Shown: positions 23,598 through 34,700 of the stretch, piece after piece
How the letters are laid out: the number at the start of each line of letters is the position of its first letter
Numbering within the stretch: position 1 is the first letter of the stretch
NCBI GenBank assembly: GCA_037952775.1
Contig: JBANAY010000003.1
Span: forward strand, 25,544,001 to 25,608,000
Reading direction: 5' to 3'
DNA length: 64,000 bases
Source of the DNA: Clonostachys chloroleuca
Taxonomy: Eukaryota; Ascomycota; Sordariomycetes; Hypocreales; Bionectriaceae
Made by a program: the position numbers and the translations under genes
Notes under the pieces: generated by a model
The model's database searches: none
What the model saw: only the letters and a program-made list of their open reading frames with translations
What the model was told of the DNA's origin: nothing

Positions 23598-24858
23598 ATG
23601 GCCAGCCAATTGTCCAGAGTAGCCGCCATGCGCGCGCCTCTCCTCCGCCGGCAGCCTCACTTCCTGCTGGCCCCTTCCTACCGCCTCTTCACCTCCGGCA
23701 CCAACAGCGCCTTCCTCCCCGGCGGCATCTCCGCGAGCTCCTCGGCCGGCTCCTCGGGCATCGTCGGCCCCCTCCCCACATACTTCCAGAAGCCCAGGCT
23801 ACCGGCCAACACCATCGTCCGCTTCGTGCCCCAGCAGACGGCGTGGATCGTCGAGCGCATGGGCAAGTTCAATCGCATCCTCGACCCCGGCCTGGCCATC
23901 CTCGTCCCCTTCCTGGACAGGATCGCCTACGTCAAGAGCCTGAAGGAGGTGGCTCTCGAGATCCCCAAGCAGAGCGCCATCACGGCCGACAATGTCACGC
24001 TCGAACTTGACGGTGTGCTGTTCACCCGGGTCTTTGATGCTTACAAAGCCAGGTGAGAAACTTTGAACGCTCGTTCTTTCCATTCTGGGTTTTAGTTACT
24101 GACAATGTGAACGCAGCTATGGTGTAGAAGACGCCGAGTACGCCATCTCCCAGCTCGCCCAGACCACGATGCGTTCCGAAATCGGTCAGCTCACCCTCGA
24201 CCACGTCCTCAAGGAGCGTGCCACCCTCAACACCAACATCACAGCCGCCATCAACGACGCCGCCGAGGCGTGGGGCGTCACCTGCCTCCGATACGAGATC
24301 CGTGATATCCACGCGCCCGGCGCGGTCGTCGAAGCCATGCACCGCCAGGTCACCGCCGAGCGCTCCAAGCGTGCCGAGATCCTCGAGTCCGAAGGTCAGC
24401 GCCAGAGCGCCATCAACATCGCCGAGGGTAAGAAGCAGAGCGTCATCCTCGCCTCCGAGGCTCTGCGTGCAGAGCGCATCAACACAGCCGACGGTGAGGC
24501 CGAGGCTATTCTGCGCAAGGCCCGCGCCACCGCCGAGGGTATCGACGCTGTTGCCCAGAGCATCCTGAGCGGCAGGGAGGGTGCGCAGGGCGCCGTGAGC
24601 CTGACTGTTGCCGAGAAGTACGTCGAGGCTTTCGGCAACCTTGCCAAGGAGGGCACCGCAGTCGTTGTTCCTGGGAATGTTGGCGATATCGGCGGCATGA
24701 TTGCCACGGGTCTCAGCGTCTATGGCAAGGTCGGCGAGGCTCAGGCGCGCACCATGGCCCAGAAGGCTGTCAAATCGTCAGAGTCCAACGAGCTGGAGGG
24801 CTCCAGTCTGAAGGATACTGTTATTGACAGTTTCAACCAGACTACTGGCCGCCGGTAG
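23598..24858 (+). CDS. mitochondrial stomatin-like protein (SPFH/band 7)
   Basis: Two exons, 23598-24052 and 24117-24858, give 398 residues. The N-terminus up to about 60 is rich in Arg, Ser and Ala without acids, as in a mitochondrial presequence. The SPFH domain follows (about 70-240): TIVRFVPQQTAWIVERMGKF, DPGLAILVPFLDRI, then LTLDHVLKERATLNTNI. A long Ala/Glu-rich helical region with repeated AE residues follows (about 245-320). This is the SLP2 family, which scaffolds cardiolipin- and prohibitin-rich inner-membrane domains and respiratory complexes. The spacer to the divergent MMS2 gene is about 630 bases, so the two likely have adjacent promoters. Confidence 0.92.
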
Positions 24859-26533
24859 CCAATAATGATGTATAAGGAACCAACGGAATAGACTGCCAGA
24901 AAAAAAATACCCTAAGACTAAATGATCATATATGAAGAGGATGTAAAATCAAAAAAAAAGTCGAGGGAAGGGAAACCCCATCAAATCAAATACCTACATC
25001 AGCACTAGGGCGTTTACATGGATTCGTCTTGAACATTGTACAATAGGCTATTTTTCGGGAAGATGATCTCAACCAGCAAAAATTCTCATTTCTACTTGGC
25101 TAATTCTCAAAGATCAATGGAGACGGGTTGATGATTCTGTTTGAATGGCGTGGAGGCTTCATTGTAAAGATGGCAGGAGAGGGATGGGAGAGGGAAGTCA
25201 GGCGTCAGAGGTATGATTACATTGTATCTACACCCCATCTATGTACCAGTAACGACATTTCAGCAAGTATAAGGAGTCGAATTATAGAGTTCTCTCAGCC
25301 CGTTTCACCCAATACGTAGAAACAAGATGTGGTGAAGCATGAAAACCTAACTTGCCCAGTTTGATGTGTTTAAGGGGTAGAATTCAGTTGGAGTCAGATA
25401 AGGCGATACGCCGCAAAACATTCGTACTGGCACCTTATCACATCTTATACCAAAATTGGAGCTACCAGCTTTATCTTGTCTTCTCCCCTGCCCATTGGAA
25501 TTGTGCGTATACCTAAGTATAACTAATACCTCTCTGCCTATTAGCCTAGCGATCCATTTTATAAGTGATAAATATGGTGTCCAATTCGGTGCAAAATACA
25601 CCTTGATGTTAAGAATACAAACCTTTCGACTACCATATAAGTCCAACCAAGAGAAGAAACAGAAAGATGGGGAAAATAATAGCAGCCGGAGCCGGCTCGT
25701 ACCAAAAAAGCCTATTTGAACCCAATACAGCAGATCACCAGTCAACGTGACGATGGGACCTACCACCGGGATAGATTTCATCAAGTATATTTCAACGGGT
25801 TTCTAAATCCCAGGTACCGCTGAGATCTCTTTTTCTTGCTCCAGTTTCTGAGCTACAAGATTGCCGAGCTCCTAGTGGAGGGCTGGTAGTATGTGAGCTC
25901 TCTCGTCTGTTACTCAAGTAAGATGTTGAATGTCGAACCTTATATTCCACCACAATATCTAAATAACCAAAGCACAAATGCCAGTGGTGATCGTGCTGAT
26001 CTCGAGTAGAGTCACCGAAAGGTGAAAGCCTATCTCATGACAATTTTCAAAATGAACGAACTCGCTTGCGTGATAATCAAGAGCTTGGTGAACGAATCCG
26101 CTTCCTCTTTCCTTTAATACTTTCTTCCGAGACATCGGGGAGAATCTCTAGCTTTGACGTATCATAAATAATGTCTATAGAAATCGCTAATCGAGGGAAG
26201 CCAAGAGATTGAGAGCTCTGTCAATACGTAGTCTGGTCGGAGGACCAGATCTTGATACCCACCTACACATCCTCACCATCGACATCAGTACCAACGAAAC
26301 AGCCGCCCAATACGTATCATGCACTGGCTCAATATGCGACACTCTGGTTTTTTGAATAAATTCAATGTGAAGGGCCTAGGAGGGTGGTTTAGAGCTGACG
26401 GATACAGTTTACGAGCACGCCCTCGTATAACAACGATCATTTTCTCATTAATAACGTTCGACACATTTGGCAGACAATAGAAATAGATGAAAAGGACCCC
26501 AGGGGATTTTCAGCAAATGATGACCCAGCTAAA
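24859..26533. other. intergenic, no supported gene
   Basis: About 1.7 kb, AT-rich in places, between the stomatin-like gene and the 3' end of the Sec63-domain gene. A 9-base A run near 24950 is consistent with 3' UTR sequence. No family-like frame, tRNA or clear repeat was seen. Confidence 0.5.
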
Positions 26534-27589
26534 TCAGTCAATTTTGAGAGACTCCCGTATAGTTGTGCCCACAACTGTCTCACAAGCGAAAACCACACCG
26601 AGCTTCTCGCCTTTCTTGACTGCCAGGCAGACAATCATCGTTTGCTCATTCTCCAATCTCTTCACACTTCCCCTCCAGAACCAAACAAGACGGCCATCTT
26701 CTCCCTCAATAACAAACGTTGTCCATAGACTTTTCTTTCTCCATTGAGGGACCTCTTCATTCTCATATCCGAGAACTATTCGCGTCATCCAGAGAGTGCC
26801 TGTGTTGGTTGGCAGCGTGTTCAGCTTGCTTTTACCTGCTCCCGGCTGGTCCTGTCCTTCCTTGAATGGCCCTAGTATGTCGATATTAATGCGCAACAAC
26901 GGAAACCCCTTGAGTTTACGGACAATCTCCTGTCCAAACGGAGGGTTCCTGCTGAGCAGTCGTTCAATATGATAACACTGCAGGCCTGCAAGCTGGCGGA
27001 TGGTTTTGATACCAGCATTTCCGAGCTTATCCATCTTGACAGCTCCAATGCCCTCAACCTGCAACAACTCGTTCTGATTCCCATCCCAAACACCAGCCTT
27101 GATGCTCCTCAGCACATCCAAGGCAGCAATGACCCCTCGACCATCCCTCCGCAATCCGAGGATATCCACCAGGCATCGAAGGACACGATCGAGAATGAAG
27201 AACATCTGGCCCCGCTCACTTAGAAGCTCCTTGCGAGCAGCGTGGGTCAATTTATTAGGCAGAGGCCCGCCCTGGAGCTGGATCTGTATGAGAAGAAAGG
27301 GCTTATGCCAAGGCTGCGAAACATTCTCGCGCAGGATGTATGGTATCCCTGTGTGCTCATTGATGTGGAGGAAGAAGGCCTTCTCGGCCTGCTTGATTGG
27401 AAAGGCGGCATATTCCGCGGTGGAAGAGCAGGCGGTTTCGAGGACGGTGCGTCGGTCGGGGCCGGATCCGATCTTCAAGAGCGACTGGAAGGTTTTCTGG
27501 GCAAGCTTGTATCGGTCTTGAATTTCACGAAACTCTGTCGTGGCTTCCGCTTGGTTTGGCCCGGTAGACTTTTGAGCGGCTTCCTGCAT
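26534..27589 (-). CDS. orphan Sec63 domain of MER3/HFM1 helicase type
   Basis: One exon of 351 residues. It matches the Sec63 (Brl) domain at the C-terminus of the meiotic helicase MER3/HFM1: EFREIQDRYKLAQKTFQSL, then PFLLIQIQLQGG, ILDRVLRCLVDIL, the helix-hairpin-helix segment LLQVEGIGAVKMDKLGNAGI, and RNPPFGQEIV. The domain normally follows two RecA domains and a winged helix, and none of these is encoded upstream: 27590-28355 has no helicase motif and the next gene begins at 28356. It is either the remnant of a broken MER3 copy or a small stand-alone gene. The frame is fully open and starts at an ATG. If expressed, it could bind DNA or partners but not unwind. Confidence 0.7.
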   Translation of the reverse strand: MQEAAQKSTGPNQAEATTEFREIQDRYKLAQKTFQSLLKIGSGPDRRTVLETACSSTAEYAAFPIKQAEKAFFLHINEHTGIPYILRENVSQPWHKPFLLIQIQLQGGPLPNKLTHAARKELLSERGQMFFILDRVLRCLVDILGLRRDGRGVIAALDVLRSIKAGVWDGNQNELLQVEGIGAVKMDKLGNAGIKTIRQLAGLQCYHIERLLSRNPPFGQEIVRKLKGFPLLRINIDILGPFKEGQDQPGAGKSKLNTLPTNTGTLWMTRIVLGYENEEVPQWRKKSLWTTFVIEGEDGRLVWFWRGSVKRLENEQTMIVCLAVKKGEKLGVVFACETVVGTTIRESLKID

Positions 27590-28355
27590 TGTCGTCGCTG
27601 TCTTGTTAATAGACGTACTGTTCTCGAATCTTTGCCAGCAGTACTCGAGACGACTCTTGTGCCAACAGGTCAGTCGTCAAGGTGAGGGATGTTGTAAGTG
27701 GTTATTGCATGATGGTCAGGCAAGCAGTTGATTCCAGCATTGTCCTCCTCTGGTTTTCATCAAGATCTCAGGAAAGCGGAGAGTGCCTTCCGCCTTTCCG
27801 CCCAACGTTGACCCGCAACCTCCTTCCTCGTTCTGGAGAGCTCAACATCTGGCTCCTTCCCAACTTCCCACCTCAAAGAGCAGTGATGACGTGACATAGC
27901 AGTGTGCCCCGGTGCTCCTTCCCAAGCTTCCAACGATCTACGATGGCATTAGACAATTTGCCCCTTTCTTTCATTCTTTCTTTCTTTGTCCAGGCATTCA
28001 CCATAGCTCCAAAATACCGAGCGCCGAGCAGTGGCAGTCGAATAGCCATTCCGATTGAAATGTACCAGGAACCGCCATGACAGATACTATGTTTAGTAAC
28101 TTCCCAGGAATAATTTACTCATCCACCTGGCGAATACCATTATTATCATCCTCACGTAATCAGTGCGAACTCATGACTTTTGATACTCATTATATTGACG
28201 CCCACCAATCAATTAAACTAGTGGCTTTGTACTAATAGCTCAAGTGCATGTTATGTGTATAATTCAAGCTCTCCCAATTCAGGGAAACACGAAAGAAGCT
28301 CCTATCTAAATTCCTCCTCAAGTTTGGGCCCAGCCCATGTCTAACAAAAACCGAT
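27590..28355. other. intergenic; no trace of the missing helicase part
   Basis: This is where the N-terminal part of a MER3-type gene would be expected. Neither strand has a frame with helicase motifs. A pyrimidine-rich tract (TTCTTTCTTTCTTT) lies near 27970. Confidence 0.5.
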
Positions 28356-29354
28356 TTACCAGGTGAGGGTGGCACCAGCGTCGGCAACAGCGCTGGCGAC
28401 GCTGCCGCTGCCTACAAGCTCGTACTTGTAGGGGAGGTCGCTGCCCTTGATGGTGCCGACGGCGACCTCGTTGGTAGCGCCGCCGAGGTCGACGTCGTTG
28501 GTGACGACGTAGCCGGTGGAGTCGGAGTCGCGGAAGACGATGGGGCTCTTGGTGTCGGAGAACTTGACGGACTCGACGAGGACCTGGGCACCGAGGCGGG
28601 AGTTGATGGCGTTGTTGAGGATGCCCTCGTACAGGGAGTTGTAGATGTGGACGGTGCCGAAGCGGATAGAGGGGCCACGCGAGTTGATGTTAGACCAGTG
28701 AACGTTGGCGTAGGTGACGGTCAGGTGGCCCTTGTCCTCGCTCTCGTTGGAGTCAGAGTGGCCGACCAGGGAGGCCTTCCAGTGGTCGTGGATCTTGGAG
28801 TTGGAGATAGTGACATAGTCGGACGCGTGGGTGACGTCGAAGAGACCGTCGTAATCGTCCTTGCCGGCGCTCAGGTCGCCGCTAAGGTCGACGTGGTCGA
28901 CCCAGACGTTCTTGGAGGCATCAATGCCGATGGCGTCGCCGTCTGCGGCCTTGACCTTGGAGATCTTGAGGTTGCGGATGATGACGTTGGAGGCCTTCTT
29001 GACGTAGATTCCGACACCCTCAAGGGCGGCACCGCCAGAGGCACCGACAATGGTCTTGTCAGAGGTAGGGCGGACCTTGCCAGCGCCGGAGATGGTACCA
29101 GAGACAACAATCACAGCGGGGCCTTCAGCCTTGGCTGCGGCGCTGAAGGAAGCAAAGTCACTGACGGTGGTGGTGGTACCGCCGGCACCACCAGTTGTGC
29201 CACCGTTAGCACTGGCGAAACCGAGGCTGGCGGCCTCGGTGATGGAGGCACGCTTGGCAAGGCTGCGCTTGTCGACCTTGTTGATGGTAGGAGTGGGGCT
29301 GGCGAGAGCGAGGCCGACCAGGGCGGCGAGAGGAGCGATCTGAGAGAACTTCAT
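28356..29354 (-). CDS. secreted pectate lyase, PL1 family
   Basis: A single exon for 332 residues. A signal peptide covers about 1-18 (ALVGLALAS). Dibasic KR pairs at 29-30 and 34-35 suggest Kex2 processing. The mature part is a parallel beta-helix of the PL1 family: DKTIVGA (99-105), NVIIRNLKI, the calcium-site region DAIGIDASKNVWVDHVDL, then DDYDGLFDVTHASDYVTIS. RGPSIR (226-231) fits the RxPxxR motif holding the catalytic arginine. The enzyme cleaves de-esterified pectin by beta-elimination outside the cell. It implies plant or plant-litter association. The gene is intron-free, unlike most of its neighbours. Confidence 0.93.
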   Translation of the reverse strand: MKFSQIAPLAALVGLALASPTPTINKVDKRSLAKRASITEAASLGFASANGGTTGGAGGTTTTVSDFASFSAAAKAEGPAVIVVSGTISGAGKVRPTSDKTIVGASGGAALEGVGIYVKKASNVIIRNLKISKVKAADGDAIGIDASKNVWVDHVDLSGDLSAGKDDYDGLFDVTHASDYVTISNSKIHDHWKASLVGHSDSNESEDKGHLTVTYANVHWSNINSRGPSIRFGTVHIYNSLYEGILNNAINSRLGAQVLVESVKFSDTKSPIVFRDSDSTGYVVTNDVDLGGATNEVAVGTIKGSDLPYKYELVGSGSVASAVADAGATLTW

Positions 29355-30690
29355 GTTGACTGCTTTAACGAAAGTGGAACCGGTCCGTAAGTCAAAGATG
29401 TAAAAGATTGTTTATAGAATGTTTTATACACAACGAGAGACCTAGCCGGAGGTTGGTGGGCGAGTCAAGAGCCTGTCTTGAAAGAGTGTGGTTTGATGCT
29501 GAGATGGATCTGTCCAAGCAAACAGTCAAACGGCGAGCGACATGCCTTCATATACATGTTCCCTGCGTGACGCAATGGCTGGGGGTTGAAAACGAAACCC
29601 AGGCTGAAACATCACCACAACTCTTCACTCCACCGCCCACCAAGGGTTATGTCAAGCTTGTAGGGGAAACAAAATGAGATTGAGCAGGATAATACGAAGT
29701 CGGACGAAAAGCTCGCTGAGTTGGGGCACCGGAGCCTTGCCTTCCGCCATATTCGGAGTCTGTATTGAGAGATTTCCCGTTCGGGCAATGAGACGGATCC
29801 ACAATATAAGGGGGACGTTTCATGAAGCCAAGATATTATCCAAAACCCAAAACTCCGTTTCCGGAGCCGCGGAGATCAATTAACCCTAGATGCAAGGTTA
29901 ACGAGCCCTTCTGATACAATCTTGCGCAATTGATGCCTTTCTGACGACACACTGTCAAATCAAACAAAAAAAACGGATTACCAGAATGCTGCATATGCAA
30001 AACTCCCTCGTTCATCTCCCATAAGCCATATTGGTTCCACCTATCCCAACGACCGCATCTGATACTTGTCCCGCAAAGCCGGCGCTAAAAACCCGTCGTT
30101 TCAAGGTTTAAGCATATAGATCCATAACGTTAAGTTTCAGGTTGTCTAGGCCTCGTCTTTACCAACAACGTCGCTTCGATACCCATTACTCGGCCACCCA
30201 GGACCCGAAAGGGTATACCGCTCCAATCCAAGGGTATGCTCTTAATCCGATCTATCTCTTCCGCAGACACGCGAACGGAGGATCTATTCAACAAGCCGAA
30301 ATTGAGATCGCTCAGAGAATCATGTGTTGACATCCAGGTTTGGGTGAATCCTAACTTCAGGTTGTATAGTCGCAGTGATGCACATCCTCGTCGCTAGTCG
30401 ATGAAGCTGACGCAAGCGACTTGCATCACTAGTTGACTATGAAACCAATCCAGCTTTCTGATTTGCTCCAGCAATCAGGTCAGCTCAGACATCAGTCACA
30501 CGCACCAGATATGAAAGACACAGAGCCGTGTTCAAACTCAAGCGACGTCTCTCATTTCGATTATCGACCCCAGAAGGGACCATACTATTTGCATTAGTTG
30601 CCAGGACATTAAATCACGTATCCGTCTATGTTGCTCCTAAGGTCTTTTCGGAAATTCAAGGGAAAACAGAAAAAACGATCTCTCGTCCAG
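29355..30690. other. intergenic, pectate lyase promoter and sirtuin 3' side
   Basis: No supported gene. The proximal part above 29354 should be the pectate lyase promoter. A nested inverted repeat lies at 30367-30439 (listed separately). Confidence 0.5.
30367..30439. repeat. nested inverted repeat, potential hairpin
   Basis: AGTGATGCA near 30374-30382 pairs perfectly with TGCATCACT at 30422-30430, extended after a small internal loop by TAGTC with GACTA. Inside the loop GTCGCT (30390-30395) pairs with AGCGAC (30415-30420). Together they form a roughly 73-base hairpin. It could be a cruciform or a small-RNA precursor; there is no direct evidence for either. Confidence 0.45.
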
Positions 30691-31767
30691 TCAACCAGGC
30701 TTTCGGTAGCTTCCATCTGGCTGGCGGGTCCCGATTATGGGCTCGAGTAGGACGGGTAGGATCCTTGCTGCGTCCTGCCCAAAGGCGAAATCACCGGTCC
30801 GGAGCTTGTCCATCTCATCAAGGTCTTCAGCACGCGGATCAATCACCACAATGCGGGCACCATTCCTACGCGCCTTGTCAATGTAGCCTGCTGCCGGGGA
30901 AACAACTGCGGATGTGCCTATCACAAACATGAGATCCTAAAATGAAAATTGTCAGCTTGCCAGGGCGAACATCAGTCAAAGGAGGCTGAGTATTGCGGTT
31001 ACCAATGGGCCGGCTCGGACAAAACTGTCTGCCCTCGCAATCACGTCGAAGTCAAGACTTTCTCCGAACCATACTACACCAGGTCGTTGAAGCCCTTGCT
31101 TGCACCGGGGGCACTTAGGTAACTCCTCTTCCGAAATATGCTGGATACGGTGGTATGGATTTAGGAGCGGGAGTGTCTCGCCGGGAGGCGGGTCGACGGA
31201 GGCCGGCGCCAGGGCAGGACAGAATGGGTCGTCGAAGTTACCTCGCTCGATCCAATCACACTTGTTGCACTTTATATCGAAGAGCGAGCCATGCAGAGTG
31301 TACAGGCGATCAGGCGGGTGCTGGGCCCTCTGTGACAGATCTATAAATCGGGTTGAACAAAGTTTGCTCGTTAGACTCTCATCTCACCCCGGACGGCAAG
31401 TGTCAGATGGTAGCATACTGTCCACATTCTGTGTCAGGCACAGGAAGTTTGGCATCTCCCTGGCCAGGGCGGCCAGGGCCTTGTGAGCGTCGTTTGGCTT
31501 GGCTTTCAGACACATGTGCCGACGGTAACCGTAGAAGAGCCACACCAGTCCGGGATCCATGGCGAAAGCCCGGGGGGTCGCCAGATTGGTGGCATCGAAG
31601 TTACGCCAAAGACCTCCCGCGCCACGGAAGGTTGGTAAGCCCGACGATGCGGACAGTCCGGCCCCACAGAGAGCAAGAATCCGGCGACTCGAGCGGAGAA
31701 CGGCGTGGAAAGCTTCAATGTCGTTGTGGGTCTCCTTCTCGTCTTTCTGATGCTCTGGGTCTGGCAT
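30691..31767 (-). CDS. NAD-dependent protein deacylase, SIRT5-like sirtuin
   Basis: Three exons (31419-31767, 31003-31340, 30691-30936) give 310 residues. Motifs in order: NAD site GAGLSASSGLPTFRG (35-49), TQNVD (112-116), catalytic His133 in LYTLHGSL, zinc cysteines C141, C144, C193 and C196, and FVIGTSAVVSP. The stretch FYGYRR places Tyr79 and Arg82 as in the YxxR pair that lets SIRT5 accept succinyl, malonyl and glutaryl lysine. A desuccinylase-type activity is therefore the likeliest role, in mitochondria or cytosol. No obvious targeting peptide is visible in the charged N-terminus. Exon 3 follows a clear TTTTAG acceptor. Confidence 0.92.
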
Positions 31768-34700
31768 GGCTGGATCCTCGAGCTGGAGTGGAAGGCTATG
31801 TAGTATCGCTGGTGCTCAGGGACCGGCCAGGGGGTGGGGTTGAGGCTGTCTGTTGGTTGATTCTGGGGCAGTGCCAGGTACGGGGAGGCGAGGTGGGATG
31901 ATGTATCACACAGCTAGTCCACGCGGGGGCGAGCGACGGAGAGAGACAACGGGGGCGAGAGAAAGAAATACAAAACAGAAGACGCAGCAAGGGGGAAAAG
32001 GGGCCCAGGAACAAGTCGATGTGTGAAGCGAAAGGAGGTCCGTGAGAGGAGTGAGCAAAGGAAGGTGGGTAGGGCAAAGTGGCTGCAGCTGCTTTTTCTG
32101 TTTGTCTCTGCTGCCTGCCTGAACGGCACTCACACTTAAAACGTGCACCACCCCCTCCAACACCCAACCAGCAGCACAATCAGTACCACCAAGCACCCTC
32201 TTTAGACTTTTTCCCTCGCCTTGCTGCCCCAAACCCACTCTTTCGAGGATCATCAATGCCGGCTTGCAGAAACCTCTCAGCCAACTTCGCGGGGTCCATG
32301 GCCCTACGTGGGATCCCTCCGGTCGCCCACCTCGTCCCCTCATTCCGTGATATGTCCTCGCCACCTTTGGGCAGCCAGATGGATTCTTTCCGCAGTACCA
32401 GCCAGCGACTGCTACCACCTGGACTTCAAGCCCTCCAAGCACTCAACGACGACGAGGAAAGGTGGGTTTGCCCTATGCGCCTCCTCCGGGTCACAGCCAA
32501 CCACAGAGCCAAACTGTCAAGCTGGTGATACTAGTACAAAGTACGGACAGTAATCACTACAATGCCCTTGGGATAGAAGTTGGGAGACAGACAGCTGCCC
32601 AGCTCCACCACCACTCCACTGCTGAACCCTGTAAGACGCATCGGCCGAATGGCCTACCTCGTACCCGGGGTTTTCTCGATTACGACAGAGCACGGACGGG
32701 GCCATTGACATCGGATCATATAGATCATCCACCCGCTGGCGCCTTCGCATCTTATCCGGTTGGTATGGTGGCCTCCGGGAGCGCCATTCAGAACGTTACA
32801 GCCGGTATCGGGTGAATAGCGCAGGGCAGGAACGATATCGTATGTTTGGCCCCGGGCCTCGTGTTCCACCGTCGCTTAGCCCGCGTTTGTTCATGGAACC
32901 CGGTCTCGACCCTCAAGTGCCGCCCCGAAGCCCAATGCCCTGTCGATCGGTCATCTTGCATATTTAACGCGGCCACAGCTGAAGTAGCCAACAAGAGTTG
33001 ACCGTTGGTCAAAGTGAACTGGCGCCCTACTCATCTGGTTATGCGCTGCCATCCAGCTTCGCTCACCTGCAACTTAACACCGTCAAGCTCTTTGGATGCC
33101 AACAATTAGCGTATAGGCTTGCCATCCATATGCGGAGTGGGGGCAGGCGGTATGACCAAACCTCACCCGCAGTCGGTCCTCGTATAAGGATTTAGCAGCT
33201 TTGGTGGAGGAGAAAGGTAAGGTACGTGGGGTACGAGCTTCCACGACGATGTGCAATTCTCACCTACATGTTCTCTATCCCTGGATATCGCAGTCCAAGT
33301 GTAAAGCTCGGAGGCTCGGATGGTATGCTAACAAACTATCCGATGCTACACTTCGTGATAAGTATGTTGACCCCATGTTCTCTTCGAAGCCCAGAACGTT
33401 CGAAGGTGATTCCCTGCCACCCCACCTGCCTCACAAGGCGGACTTTGCATGTATTTCATTATACTCGTCATCAGGACATGATATGGATATCTGCCGCCCG
33501 CTTTCGAGTGTCCGTTGTCTGTTTGGCCAGCACGGCCCCCTCGTTCGGCTTTGGAACAATAGGGTGTCGTTGTGGTCAGAAAAGTATGCATAAACCCCAT
33601 TGAGTAGCAATGGCGAACATTCGCGTGATCTGCCAGGGTTCCCCGCCCGCCTTACGTGGGTTTGGGGTTTCCCAATTGCATTTGGGCGGCCAATATATCC
33701 CATGCCCAACGACCCGTGATGGCCAGTCGCGGGATGTCCGGGATGTAGATGCATCAGAGACAATGTATTTCAGCTGGTCATCTGATGGGAATGGGAGGTC
33801 CACCCCACCAAGCCAGTTCCAACCGTGAATTCCTCATCTGAGTCGTTGTTCATGGAATTGGGTACGTAGAGCACACTGTTGCGAGTCACCGAACAGTCGC
33901 ATGCCATGACGATCTTGGCCACTTGTACCAATCAATTGATTGCTGGTTCAATGGGATGTCATTAAGCCCTCTTATTTGGTGAACTAGTTCGTGCTCGTCG
34001 TCGCTCTGGCGGAGAAAATGATCTCTGAAAGAGTACGCTTTGAAACGCAACTTTGCTGTAATCAATCACGAATTAGCCGCCTTCTTAGTCGTTGTTCTTC
34101 AAGCATTCCTAGTTTGAGATGCTAGTCCAGTGGGAGAAGCAATCTTGAGGAAAGTGATGTTTAATGTACCTATCATCCATTGCTTCTGCACGTCCAGACG
34201 TGTGAACCCGACGAATGCTTCCTACCTTCCTCGCAGCCTAGTGCGCGTGGCGATTATGGCTATCGACTAAACCCGACTTCGGCTTTATTCGGTGTATATG
34301 TAGTTAAAGATAACGGTGGAGTAAATGCTCGAGGCTTTGTTGTCGTTTTGGTTGGTCAAGCTATGATGCTACGTTTTGACGACGATGTAATGATTGACGC
34401 ATCATTGAATCACTTCATCTTCGCCGACAGCAGCGCTTATTCACGCAGACACCATTGAACTTACCTCTAACATCGTACAATGAACTTGCCCCTATTCTAT
34501 AAATAATGGCACGAGTGATCATGTCACAGGCGGCCGAGACATCGTTGACCGAAGCTTCGTTCATGCGGTGTAGGGTAGGGCACCGACGAAGGCATCTGGC
34601 ATGCCAACGCGATTTCAAACAACAACAAGCACAATACTCCGCAAACAAAAACAATACATTGCCAATACTTCTAGACCGGCATGAGTCACTAGCCCGCTCC

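Noticed and set aside
28647..29390. 247-codon frame antisense to the pectate lyase
   Set aside because: A Gly/Val/Asp-rich mirror of the strongly biased lyase codons; a shadow frame.
32257..32528. Plus-strand frame starting MPACRNLSANF in good ATG context, ending near a GTGGGT donor-like site
   Set aside because: No downstream exon could be joined in phase and no family resemblance was seen; composition is not clearly coding.
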